Shown: positions 23,480 to 34,099 of the stretch, in pieces
Position numbering within the stretch: position 1 is the first letter of the stretch
How the letters are laid out: each line of letters begins with the position of its first letter
NCBI GenBank assembly: GCA_026874595.1
Contig: CM049316.1
Location: forward strand, 62,785,176 to 62,849,175
Length of the DNA: 64,000 nucleotides
Direction of reading: 5' to 3'
From: Sipunculus nudus
Lineage: Eukaryota; Annelida; Sipuncula; Golfingiida; Sipunculidae
The notes under the pieces: generated by a model
Seen by the model: the letters and a program-made list of their open reading frames with translations, nothing else
What the model was told of the DNA's origin: nothing
The model's database searches: none
Program-made: the position numbers and the translations under genes

Positions 23480-26157
23480 AAATCGTGTGATTTAGAATTG
23501 TACAGGGCATATCCCTGATTGTGACATCTGCTTGTTCTCTTTGAGACGCACACCAAGGAGAACCTCACCAGGACTGATCAGCATTTCCTTTTCTGTTTCC
23601 TTGGGAAGAAAGAAACCTGATTCATCAAAAGGTACACCTACTGGACATTCAAAAAGAGCTAAAGTTCGATTGATATCTTCTACACCTGCCCAGTCATAAG
23701 CTCAAAACACCTCATCACAACCTATTCTATTCTAACACCTATGATGTTCAGCCTACATCAAATCACGCATCTGTTCCTGATCTGCAACCAGCTTTTGGAG
23801 AAGAAAACGTGGCTGCATCGATTCAAGTAGAATCTTTCCAACAACAGAATTTGGCTGATGTACTGAAGTTTAATCATTGTCTAGGAGTACCCTTCAAACC
23901 ATTGTTAACAGAATGTGGGCATATATTCTGCATGCCATGTTTAGTGACCTTGTACAAATCACATTGCATGTTTGAGCTTGACCAAGCTATTTATTTCTCC
24001 AGTGTAAGTGCAGATATATATGGAACACTGCTTATGAAATGTAAATAATCATGTAAAGGCTGCACCAGCGCGTTTCCTTTTGACAACTGGCTGCTATTAA
24101 CACCAATGAGAGAGCAACTGTGGCTACAGGCGATACAGAACAGCACTTCTTCGAGAGACACGCCAGCACCACAGAGGTCAAGGCTTAAAGGAAGTCCAGT
24201 TTGCAGAAGCAAACAGTACCTGAAGCAAGAAAGGCTTAAACCAGTGATTTGGTTTTTATATACATTTTGAGACAAACTATTGATCTAAGACAGACATATT
24301 GTTTTTTCTGCTGCATCATGAAATGAATGCAGTTATCAGTGGAACAACAATGCAAAGTGATTATGGTGCATTTGGCAGAAGGGTGCTACAAATAAAACAA
24401 ACAGATAAAGAATCTCTTACCTTGAGAGTGGAAACCTTGCAGAGCAAAACGCAGTACAAAAAAAGCAATACGAGTTTTTTTTAATATTAATGAAGCTAGA
24501 TTTAGTCCACCATCATCATTAGAGAAAGTAAAGCTGGCCTTGATGCCAAACAACGTTGAACACCGATTTGATTATTTAAATTGTGAGCATAAAATTTCAG
24601 CTTCATCCTCACCATTAGATATCATGCAGTCATTGAGACCTGGTTTACCTGATGTTCCAATACCAAATTGTAAGGGTGTACGATAGCATTACCCAGATGC
24701 CATTTCTAAGACATTAGTACAGCTGGATGTCACAATAGAAGATTTGGAAGGTGCTTGGCATTAATGATGAGAGTGAACTTGTCATTCACACTGTAATTAA
24801 GGATGGAGGAGATGGAATGGGAGACATTTCAGTCCATAAAGGGAAAAGGGAACAGATATCTGCCTGACAAAGTCTTGCGACTTTTCTTCTATATACTGAA
24901 GTCCACAGTATTTCTACATGGAAAAACAAACCAGCGTTTGTTAAAGAAAACCTCAATTCTGTTAGGTCAAGCAGAACCCCTACTCGAAGCAACTGCAGAT
25001 GAAAATTTTCATCCATCAGCAAAAGTCATCGAACTGATAGAGAGAGAACGAGAAATTTGAAAGGAAAAAAGTTCAAGATGGTAAATGGAGAAAACACAAA
25101 TTGACATTTGTTAGCAGCTTCATGGATAAAAAATACAGCCGTGCTCTTGGAGGACTGCAGTGTTCTGGGTCCTCCTATGTGTGAACCTTGTGCCACGCTA
25201 GAAGCGAAACTGTACAGACTCAGCTTGGATCTTTCAATATCACCAGGACATTTGAAGAAAAACAATTAGCAACGTATCTTCATTTTAACCCTGACAAATT
25301 CACAGAAAATCAGCTGAGCAAAATTGTCAAAGGAGTGAAAAGTGTGCTAGTTTTGCTCAGCCAGCCTTAAGAAGGGCTTATTGATATGGCAAGCTTTTTC
25401 AGGCAAGCTTTTTCAAGAAACTGTTAGGTGTATCACAAGGGTGTGGCAATGGGATGCTACATCTGCAGTTGTGAAAGAATTACAGGATGCAGAACACCGC
25501 TTTGATACACATTTAAAGGGGAAATGTTGGGGTCAACCCTGCTCTTATGATGCCAGGAAACTATGCAAGGATGCTGTTCAACAAAAAAAAGAAACATATT
25601 TTAGCGCTTACTAAGCCAGAGCAAAGAGCAGTTCTTCAGTGTTGTCTTTCAAAATATAGAACCATGAGAGATGCATATAAAGCAAATCAGCCTGATTAAA
25701 CCTTGGTAAAGAATTGCTGTTGCGTTTTTAAAGTTAGTTTTATACTATTTTAAGTTTTGTCGGTGGCCAGTTTTATACTATTTTAAGTTTTGTCGGTGGC
25801 CAAATAATCTGCACAATTTAATTGAGCATGTGGACGAACTTCAGGACCAATTGGCCCGGTTCGATTTGTACTGTGAGTAGTGAAGGGAGTGAGACTGGCA
25901 ATAAGATATTTAGGCATTGAAGAAAGCATTTGGCAGCTAGCGGAAACACTTATCAAGGATAAACAATTGTGTTGAAAGTTCACTGGCTGTACAGCTCTCC
26001 TACACTAAAAAAATAATCTTCCATATATTCCAACAGAAAAAAAGTGTGGAATATGTCACAGGGAAGAGTATAACATGCTTACATGTCGAGAACAAAGAGA
26101 GGATACTGACACTGATGAAACCAGACCATCTGACTTTTTGCATAATTTATCAAATTA
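23480..26157 (+). pseudogene. RAG1L: RAG1-like transposase (ProtoRAG-type), decayed
   Basis: Domains follow RAG1 order. HIPDCDICLFS (near 23515) matches the RAG1 CDIC zinc motif. A RING finger (CGHIFCMPC, 23868-24000) and KGCTSAFPFDNW follow. RPGLPDVPIP leads to DGGDGMGDISVHKGK, whose D at 24811-24813 matches D600. PLLEATADENFHPSAKVIEL matches the LADES region. SFMDKKYSRALGG holds the D708 match at 25125-25127. SYV-stop-TLC at 25176-25193 has TGA at 25182-25184 in place of zinc ligand C727. KIVKGVKSVLVLLSQP precedes a deletion of about 8 residues. LMMPGNYARMLF, NNLHNLIEHV (H937/H942 matches) and SEGSETGNKIF (E962 match at 25891-25893) follow. VLKVHWLYSS and a CGICH...C tail end at TAA. Several frameshifts and stops make it non-functional. 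Confidence 0.93.
25735..25801 (+). repeat. 33-base tandem duplication inside the RAG1-like gene
   Basis: The unit agttttatactattttaagt...gtggcc is present twice in a row just before the zinc-ligand histidines. It disrupts the alignment with RAG1 and is one of the lesions of this copy. The second unit runs straight into FKFCRWPNNLHNLIEHV. Confidence 0.85.
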
Positions 26158-27345
26158 AAATAAAAGTCGGGCATTTACTGACTTATTACAAACTTTAATT
26201 TGGAACACAAACTTTACAAAACAAAAACAAAAAGCCCTAAGCAGGCTTGATGCATCATTTTTTTTACATAACGAGCATTGTAACCAAGATATTGGCTTTG
26301 TATCTGTGGTATCAATAATACAGTTGCCTAACTCTATCTCACATTTGTCAGCTTATTACACACTGTAATTTGGAACATTTTGTTCCTGCATAACCACATA
26401 ACCACATTTTAAAAATCTATATCAGCATGATATTGCAATCATTTTTAATTTATTGAAATATATCACATTGTGTTGTAGATGTACAACTGAGGAAGTTCCT
26501 GCTATATTTATACATCACAGCTTACAAAAAATAGAGCCATTTCATACTCATTATCACAGTTCATTTGAAATCATTGTGATGATCATTATGCGGAATGGCC
26601 TGTAAACTTAAAAAACAACATTTACATATCATTGTTTAACCCCCCCCCCAAAAAAAAAATAGGACAAACAGGTAAAAAACAAACACTTCTGTATATCCTT
26701 AATAGAAATCACATTCAAATCACATGAGCGTATAAAATACCAATAGATTATAGCATTATACAATATATACTTGCTTCTAAAAACTAGTTAAACCTTAAAT
26801 ATATTATATCATATTATATTTTTCCAGCAAAAGGCTTAATAAAAACTCATCTCATCTCGCCAAGTATCATATCTTTTATCTACGCCTCCCTTCCCCCTGG
26901 CTCCTTCTTGCTGGTACAGATATGGTTGGTTTACAGAACTTATAAAGGAAATCGCCTTCTAGAATGAATTTTAGCCCTGAGCAGACTTGATGCAACCATT
27001 TTTACATAATGAGCATTGTAACCAAGATATTGGATTTACATCTGTGGTACCAATAATACAGTGGCTTAACTCTATCTCACATTTGTCAGCTGATACTGGC
27101 AGTTTAATATACAAGTTGAGGGCTGATGTTGTTCTCCCGTTAGAACTAATGTATCAACTCCAATTAAACTCGGTGAAGGACCCCCAGAGCCATTTCACCT
27201 GGGGCTGGGACTGTTTCAACCGACCATGTGTTAAAATCAACTGATATGATGAGGTTTGAAATTGAAGGGTAAAAAACTGCGTAAGATTCTGTCACCTTTT
27301 AGAGAGCCACCCCATAAACACAATTTACTCTCTCCTATGGCAGAG
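26158..27345 (-). pseudogene. RAG2L: RAG2-like gene, 3' part: Kelch repeat and duplicated PHD-like finger
   Basis: On the minus strand, RLSSHASAIGESKLCLWGG (27345-27290) is a Kelch blade with its double Gly. DFNTWSVETVPAPGE (about 27230) fits the next strand. At 27090-26971 the frame reads KCEIELSHC and SWLQCSLCK, and a one-base shift then gives WLHQVCSGL: the C-C-W-H-C pattern of a PHD finger. A second, more decayed copy of the finger lies at 26352-26234. Vertebrate RAG2 is likewise a Kelch propeller plus PHD. The end nearly abuts the RAG1-like stop, tail-to-tail as in ProtoRAG. The finger assignment relies on that frameshift. Confidence 0.75.
26234..26352 (-). repeat. Second copy of the RAG2-like PHD segment
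   Basis: Near-identical in layout to 26971-27090: gctgacaaatgtgagatagag starts both, and both keep SWLQCSLCK and, after a frameshift, an HQxC box (MMHQACLGL here). The copies are offset by about 730 bases. Shorter segments (cttattaca...tttggaac) repeat at 26177 and 26351, so the tail region was duplicated more than once. Confidence 0.75.
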
Positions 27346-27539
27346 GCATGAGAAGACAGACGTATGGAATAGTTCTATATTCATGCTTCATAATTGTTTG
27401 CCCCATAATATGTTTAGCTATTACACCTTTATGATTTGCTATGTACCTTTCTGTTACCTCTGTTTGTGGTAAGATCTTTCTAAACATTGGAAACAAAGAA
27501 GATGAGTTGTCCTCTCTTTGATTATACAATTCAAATTTC

Positions 27540-30200
27540 GATATTAATCAATATCTGATTAATCAGTAAGTTATCTGAGTTGACTGGGACAAAACCATAC
27601 AATATAGTATTAATTGATAAATAACATCCTCATGTGTTTTTGGTTTTAATGACACATGATTTGCCCAGTCTTCAAAACACCTGATATAAAGTTAAGGTAA
27701 AATACGAACATCGAAGTTACTTCTGACACATCTTAATCCACCAATTCTCCTTAACTTGTAATTTATTATCTCAGATATTATAGATGACGGATTACTAAAA
27801 AGCCGCCTGACCCACATAATTCTCTGCGTCTGTATCTTACTTTCAATGTCTGAGACACTGATTCCCCTACTTTCATATTTCCCGATGATAGAATAATATT
27901 TGACCTTTGATCTTTTACCCCTCCATATAGAGTCGAAGAGAAGTACTTTTAGATGTTTCAATGTAGGTTTTGGTGGTATCAACATATTTGTCACATAGTA
28001 AACCTTGATATTGCTAACGTACGTGCAACTTCTGCCCTTTTGGCCAGGTTACTCTCAACTCGTGTAAAATTATCTTTAATGATCAAATCCTTATTATAAG
28101 AAAAGTAAATTCCAAGTATTTTATAGATGCCTGTGTCAAGTCTATCCATTACATATTATAAAGTTGTCTTGCGACAAGTTTCATAGACCCAAGGCACCTC
28201 TGATTTAGTACGGTATATCTTAATTGAGAAAAAAAAAATATTCAAATCTTTCAATTACAGTAATTACATGAACAAGTGATTCAACATTTTCAACAAATAT
28301 TCTAGTATCATAAGCAAAAATGCATAGTTTGATATGTGTATTTCCAATATCTATTACTTTAATATTATAATCATTACTTATTTTGATTGCCAATATTTCA
28401 ATAGTTATGATAAATATATATGCAGCCAGTGGATCACCTTGCCGTGATCGTTCAAAATTGAACTTTGTACACAAGTATGTAACATTTTGATCCACTTAAT
28501 GAAATCATCATAAAAACCGAAATACCTCAATGTTTCATACATAAAATCATGATCAACACTATCAAAAGCAGCCTCTAGATCAGCTGCAAACTTTATTCCA
28601 GGTTTGTTTTTGACTTGAGTATACTGTAACACATTCCGTATTAATATAATTGGTTCTCCAAGATATCTTTCTATTCTCTTTACTTATATTTTACTCAATA
28701 TTTTTACGTCAACATTTAGAAAACATAGGTCTCCATTCATTTAAATGTTTAAGATCCTTAACTGCTTCAGGAATTAACTTGACAAGAGCTTGCTTTCGAG
28801 AGGTTGTCAAAGATGCATGTTCATAATTTTCATTTAAATAATCTGTTATGCATTTTCGGATTTCACTGAATAAAGCTAAATAGAATTCTTTCGTCAATCC
28901 ATCATTACCTGGAGTTTTATTGTTCTTCATCCATTTTAAACTAGAATGTACCTCATTTATTGTAATCATACCCCACATGCTTTCATTTCACACTCCAAAA
29001 TGTATGCTCATGTAGAGGAAGACCTTTAAAATGTGTAACTCTTGTTGAGTACAAATACCTTTTTTCTAGTATTTATCCATAATATAATTTTTAATAAATG
29101 ACATGATTCTTGCATGACACACGATATCTATTCCGTTCTTTGTTAGAGTCATTATAACACCTTTCTTATGATTATCTTTTTCGAGGTTCAGAAAGTATTC
29201 TGTGCTTCTCTCACCTTGCTGTAACCACTGTGCCCTCGATCTCACTATTATAACTTTAGTAATCTTATCATAATGATCCTGTAGTTTACGTTTCATACTG
29301 TGATATACCTGTTGAGACTATTGTTTCTGTGCTTTTTATTTTATGTTCTAGTTAAGAGATTTCTTCTTCCAATAGTTTACCTGCCCCCTTAAACTTTCTG
29401 GCTTTATCTTTACTATATGTAATAGTATACTCTCTAATCTTGTACTTTAAGTACTCTCATGTAAATCTTGCTGTGTTACCTTTCACTTCGTTTTTGCATA
29501 CAGTAATTTCACATCTGATAGCACATATTCTTTATCATTAATTAAAGCATTATTAAAACACCAGTGCGACGGTCCTCTGCTGACTTCTTTTTATTTGTTT
29601 ACTTCTAACAAATTTGCAGAGTGATCAGTGCTCGCGGCAGGAATGGTATCACAATATTCATCAATTGACTGAACAGTGTTTGATATAAAAATAAAGGTAA
29701 TCCAGGCGCCTTTGAATTAATGAAGTTGAGGTCGGCAAGTTTTTTGCATTTTCATGATTACACGCCAAATATAACATATATTTAATAGTTCCATTATAGA
29801 ATATAGTTTGTTGACTGAAGCCTGCTTCACGTTTGTTCTGCCTCCATCGGCATCATGCTCAGTAAGATGTACATTAAAATCCCCAGATAAGATCAATATT
29901 TCCTCAAAAACATTTTGAAAAAAGACAACTTGCTATGATTCATAATTTGGTGCATAGGCATTAACAATCTACAGTGAAGACCTTCAAATTCAAATTCAAT
30001 TAGGATATATCTTCCATTTATTATTAATATTCTTATTCTTATTTTATCAAACAAGTATAGATACTCCACATGATTTGGTGCTCCCGTGAGACAGATAAAT
30101 TTTATGACGCCACTGTTAAGACCATTTGGTTTCATCTTGTTTCACCATTCATATCATAGTTTTGCTTTCATTCAGAGAAATGTTAAGCACAAGTGAAATT
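27540..30200 (-). mobile_element. L1/Tx1-type LINE inserted into the RAG2-like gene
   Basis: Reading leftwards: endonuclease pieces (GRYILIEFEFEG near 30000, LSGDFNVHLTEHDADGG near 29870), a linker (RSRAQWLQQGERSTEYFLNL, 29296-29066), then the reverse transcriptase blocks NKTPGNDGLTKEFY (28900), DLEAAFDSVDHDFMYETL (28570), RQGDPLAAYIF (28430) and IFAYDTRIF (28310), where the YADD core is damaged. The C-terminal SIWRGKRSKVKYYSIIG and DIESKIQTQRIMWVRRL (27900) are L1-type. Kelch-coding sequence lies on both sides on the same strand, so the LINE arrived later. Several stops; dead. Confidence 0.85.
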
Positions 30201-30779
30201 TAACCCATGAATAAAAAAATTGTCATTACTGCCAGGCATGGACTTGAGTTCAATAGCACATTGTTCTCAAGAACCTGAATGGCTCACACAACAACCTGAC
30301 CGAGAGACCTGGTGCTTTGTGCATGGTCCGCTGACCACAGCCAAAAGCGTTTTCCAATACCTCTTGCCTGTGTTTACAATATGAAGGGGTAGACCTGAAT
30401 ACAAAGAACGTTAAATAGTAAAAACATGGAAAAAGCACTTCCCTTCCGGCTTCAATTTCCAGATATTCTGATAGACTTGTAGTAAGTATATATCCTGGCC
30501 AAAAATGAAACTTCTTAACAAAAATAAAACTTCATAAAAATTTGCTTCAATTGCAGAGCATTCGCAGTGTGCGTGTATGGTCTTTCATGCACCAGGGCGT
30601 TTCCCTGTCTACAATGCTGGAGTATATTTTGCTCATTTTGTTAAAACAATGTATCCGCAATATTTAAGGGAATCCGCTCTTGCAGTCCCCCCCCCCCCCC
30701 CTCATCCCACTTGTCACAATTAATAGATTCCTTCTGGTAGAAAATCAGCAGTGTGAAAAGCCGTCACAGCAACAGGTCC
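30201..30779 (-). other. Unassigned stretch between the L1 insertion and the Kelch segments
   Basis: Should hold further propeller exons if the RAG2-like gene was once complete. A minus-strand frame (about 30610-30550) reads GNALVHERPYTHTANAL, which is compatible with a Kelch blade but too weak to call. A poly-C run lies at about 30687-30703. Confidence 0.3.
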
Positions 30780-31451
30780 TATATGAAACTTGCACATTTT
30801 CATACCCTCCATGACATAGACATGCTCATTATAAAGTCACATTCATATGGGGCCACTATGTGGGCCACAGCCGGACTGTTGTTACTTTTCCCACCCCGAA
30901 AGAGTATGAATTTGGCATTACCTACTCTGCACAGAGTAGGAGATGGTATTTCACCAGACTATTACTAGATATTTTTGAAAGCTGCATCATCAGTCACAGA
31001 CGCAGGGTATGTTGTCATCTACCTTACCAAGTTAAAGTATTAACTGAGAATGCAAATATGTCATTTGTAGGGATACATCTAGACCCAATATCCCCATAAA
31101 CCAAAAATTCTACTTCGTTACGAAATATTTCGCATATTGCAATTCTTGCCTGGCTTAATTTTGGAAAAACAGATCCTTTTATTTTGTCCACAGAAGGAAG
31201 ATCATCAGTTTCCTTTTCCCTAAAAACTTAAACTAGTATTCTATTGACAACTCCGGAGAGGAAGAGTCTCTGAAGCTGGCACCACCAGTGCAGAATGTCA
31301 GCCATTTATCACCCTTCAGTGTTACTGCTGAATGGCCTTCTGGAGGATAAATATCTTTTTGCTGTATATCAAGGGTTACTTTCTTTCTGGTTAATATTCT
31401 TTTGTCTTTAGAGAACATTTTGAAACTAAAAAAATTCCAAATATCAGCCAT
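30780..31451 (-). pseudogene. RAG2L: RAG2-like gene, 5' part: Kelch repeats
   Basis: Three Kelch-type segments in a row on the minus strand. The first frame (31451-31233) starts MADIWNFF and holds PPEGHSAVTLKGDKWLTF followed by CTGG. The second (about 31110-31028) reads VYGDIGS and PTNDIFAFSVNTLTW and runs into a donor, CTTG|GTAAGG. The third (about 30955-30806) reads GEIPSPTLCRVGNAKF, then ILFRGG and SMSMSW, and ends at a donor, GTATGA. The GG doublets, downstream Asp and Trp are Kelch hallmarks. Position and strand make this the front of the same RAG2-like gene as 27345-26158. Exon phases do not all fit, and stops lie between segments. Confidence 0.7.
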
Positions 31452-31639
31452 TGTTCCAATTTATTGAAAAGTAAAGGTGTAGTTGAATTTATTTTGCACC
31501 ATTGGTTAATTTGAATAACTTTAAAAAGACACAGACAAAAGTAACTGATATAATTCACTCAGAATCTTAACTTATTAGTATCACATCAGGCATAGTTTTT
31601 CCTTTATTTTTAGAAGTGACTGGGAAGGACTGTCACTGC

Positions 31640-32497
31640 TAGTTGGTATAGAGTCACTTGAAAAAGAGTGAGGAGGTTTGAACTGTGTATCTTGATAGTA
31701 CAGTCCTTTTTTGCTCCTTTTTCTGTGCTGCAGGACTGAGACCTTTACTCCTTTTCAGTAAGGACTGGGAAGGGCTCCTGCTGTCACTAGATGATTTTGA
31801 TTCACTTGAAAAACGTGATGTGTTGCAGACTGTTGGTAGAGGATGGACTGTAAAACTGTTTTTTCCGATGGTGGGTCATGAGGTGTAGATTGTTGGTAAA
31901 GTATGTTTTTTTCCGATGTTGGGATGTTATCTTCTTCACTCGATGATGATATGCAGGGCCTGGGTCCTGATGATCACAGTTGAGGCGTAGTACATGATGA
32001 GGATGATGAATTTGTAAACAGTGACGGGCTTTTTACTCTTTGGACGATCTCTTGACTAGATTGTTTCTTTTCCCCGATGGTGGGATGTTATCTTCTTCAC
32101 TCGATGATGATCCGTGTGCCTGGGTCCTGATGAGCACAGCTGAGACGTAGTACATGATCATGATGATGAACTTGTAAACAGTGACGGGTTTTTTACTATT
32201 TGGACGATCTCTTGACTAGATTGTTTCTCATAGGCAGGCTTTAATCCCGATGTACTAGGCTTAACCTCAGGAAGCTTAACTTGAGCAGTGTCAAGGCTAG
32301 GATCTGATTCAAGATTAAGCAAATCATAAGAAAAAGTCTATCCTCGTTTGAACTCATGACGTGGAACTTTATTTACATCGAAGCTTGACTCGAAGGGGTT
32401 TAGGAACTGGTGTGGATATATCCGTTGTCTCTTTCTCTTGCCGAGTATGCGTGTTATTCTTCACCGCCTCAAGAAGATTCTTTAGACATGTTGCCAA
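31640..32497 (-). CDS. Ser-rich exon upstream of the RAG2-like gene, partly duplicated
   Basis: An acceptor (tacatatttttag) opens the exon at 32497. The frame reads LATCLKNLLEAVKNN, later NLESDPSLDTAQVKLPEV, then two diverged copies of a block QSSQEIVQ-VKSPSLF-SSSS (32230-32070 and 32063-31903), then SESKSSSDSRSPSQSLLKR. A few stops and frame changes occur. It looks like a disordered acidic/Ser region. It may be the first exon of the RAG2-like gene, a third gene of the same transposon, or a host exon. I do not recognise it. Confidence 0.45.
31903..32231. repeat. Tandem duplication of about 163 bases
   Basis: Two adjacent copies from ccgatg(t/g)tgggatgttatc to ctagattgtttct, differing at scattered positions. 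They lie inside the Ser-rich exon on the minus strand. Confidence 0.9.
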
Positions 32498-32851
32498 CTA
32501 AAAATATGTAAAATTCATTATTTTGATATAATATTAAAATTTCTAATCTTTCACCATTCATGATTATCAATTTTAAGTAGTCAGAGATATATGATTGTAT
32601 TTACAATACTTTTGCCAGTGAAGAAAAAAGGCCAACTAGAGCAGAACTGCACTTAAAAATTAAGGAATGATTCAGAGCAGTTAAGGCTAACGCCAAATGT
32701 GAGACGAATGAAATATGTGTTTTTGTTTATAACCTTGAAGAGAAATGAATTGCATGTCCCTATTAACACAACAAAATTTCCAATTTGATCTGCATTTGAT
32801 GATGTATGTATGTATATATATATATGTGTGTGTGTTGTTAAAAAAACATTC

Positions 32852-33521
32852 TGGAACACTAGGCAGCGGGAAATGTCTAGGGGAATGAATAAAGAAGTCA
32901 GTGGTTTTTTGTTAACAAATAACTATAATTTATTCTTAAAACAACCCTAACAATACAATACACTAAATCAATACAATTATACAGTAAAACAGCGGTATAG
33001 CAACAAGTCAATACAGAAAATAATGTGTGTGTACAGTACCTGGATACCAACACCATCACAACGATAAATCCTTTAAATGTAAACTCTCGGAGAATGACAG
33101 TCCAGTGGAAAGTTCTTGCAACATCCAGAAAGTAAACTGAAGTTCAAATGCATAAAATCCAGGAGAAAGTCTTTGAAAATGTATAATTGCCGCATTCGTC
33201 AGATAAGGTCCTAGAATCTAACACGCTTCTGCGTCCGCTGGAAAATCTCTGCTCTCTCTACCCTCTGGTTCTAAAAAACAGCCCCTTTCCATACCGTCAC
33301 ACCCCAAGCCGGGAATTTTTCCACTTCTCGAACAGTCTATAAGATCTTGCACAACACAGTAAAACACGCGTTTCAGGAATTCTCTAGGAAAACAGCGCCG
33401 TGTATCTCTTCACATCAGGCTCATCACGTGACCCACGACCAGGCGTGAAAGCTCAAGGCTCACCTCACCACGAGAGTCCAACCAGTACAGACCAAACATA
33501 ATAAGAAGAGCACCTGTAACA
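32852..33521 (-). mobile_element. Solo LTR-like element, copy 1
   Basis: On the minus strand it starts TGTTACAGGTGC at 33521 and ends CTAGTGTTCCA at 32852. An AATAAA sits in agaataaattatag near its end. A second copy on the plus strand at 49737-50393 shares both ends, the AATAAA block and the segment gacttctttattcattcccc. TG...CA ends and an internal poly-A signal fit a retroviral-type LTR. I see no gag or pol beside either copy and no clear target duplication. Confidence 0.65.
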
Positions 33522-34099
33522 ATATGTCATTTTATGAATGCAGAAATTATATAAGGTTGGAAGACTGTTTCATTGTGATGCAAGACAAAAGGCAGCCTTA
33601 TGATAGCTAACCCTTGAATGCTATGATAAGCAGAACGAATGTTACTAGAATATCAGCAGAAGCTGACAAAAGCTCTCAGCTAAAAGAACGGTGTTTATAG
33701 GTGGGAACAGTTTCAATAATGAAATATTTGTTCTCACATGGATGTACATCTGTACATGAGTTATAAATTTAAACTAGAGAGGTATGTAGTACATTTGCAA
33801 GTATGGTAACACCGATCTAATGCAGGACTCGGAGATCATCAAGGCATATCATGATACCATGTTGCATAACAATCCACCTAGTGGTTCCTGAGAAATAAGC
33901 TTCTAAGTTTTTCTTGTATTATATTAAGCTCTGTGACCTTAAAAAGTATGTCAAGTATGCCATATTTGATCAAGATTTTATTGATATACATCAGCAATGA
34001 AGAAATGAAGTTCCTGTGTTGAATACTTTGAGATACCCCCACACAAGGCCAACATTGAAAGGCCAATAATAAATTCATTATTAGATAGAATATCAGGAG
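33522..34099. other. Stretch before the LINE fragment
   Basis: Non-coding as far as I can see. The phrase agaatatcag(c/g)agaagctgaca occurs at about 33648 and again at about 34088, so part of this segment is a direct repeat. Confidence 0.4.

Noticed and set aside
25182-25184. TGA at the RAG1-like zinc Cys as a selenocysteine codon
   Set aside because: The gene has other stops and frameshifts, and no selenocysteine insertion element is visible. A plain nonsense mutation explains it.
22200-33500. RSS-like terminal inverted repeats (CAC-start heptamers) for the RAG-like transposon
   Set aside because: Scattered cactatg heptamers exist (for example at 30853 and 40556), but no inverted pair with a 5-bp duplication could be found by eye. 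The ends are probably lost or too diverged.
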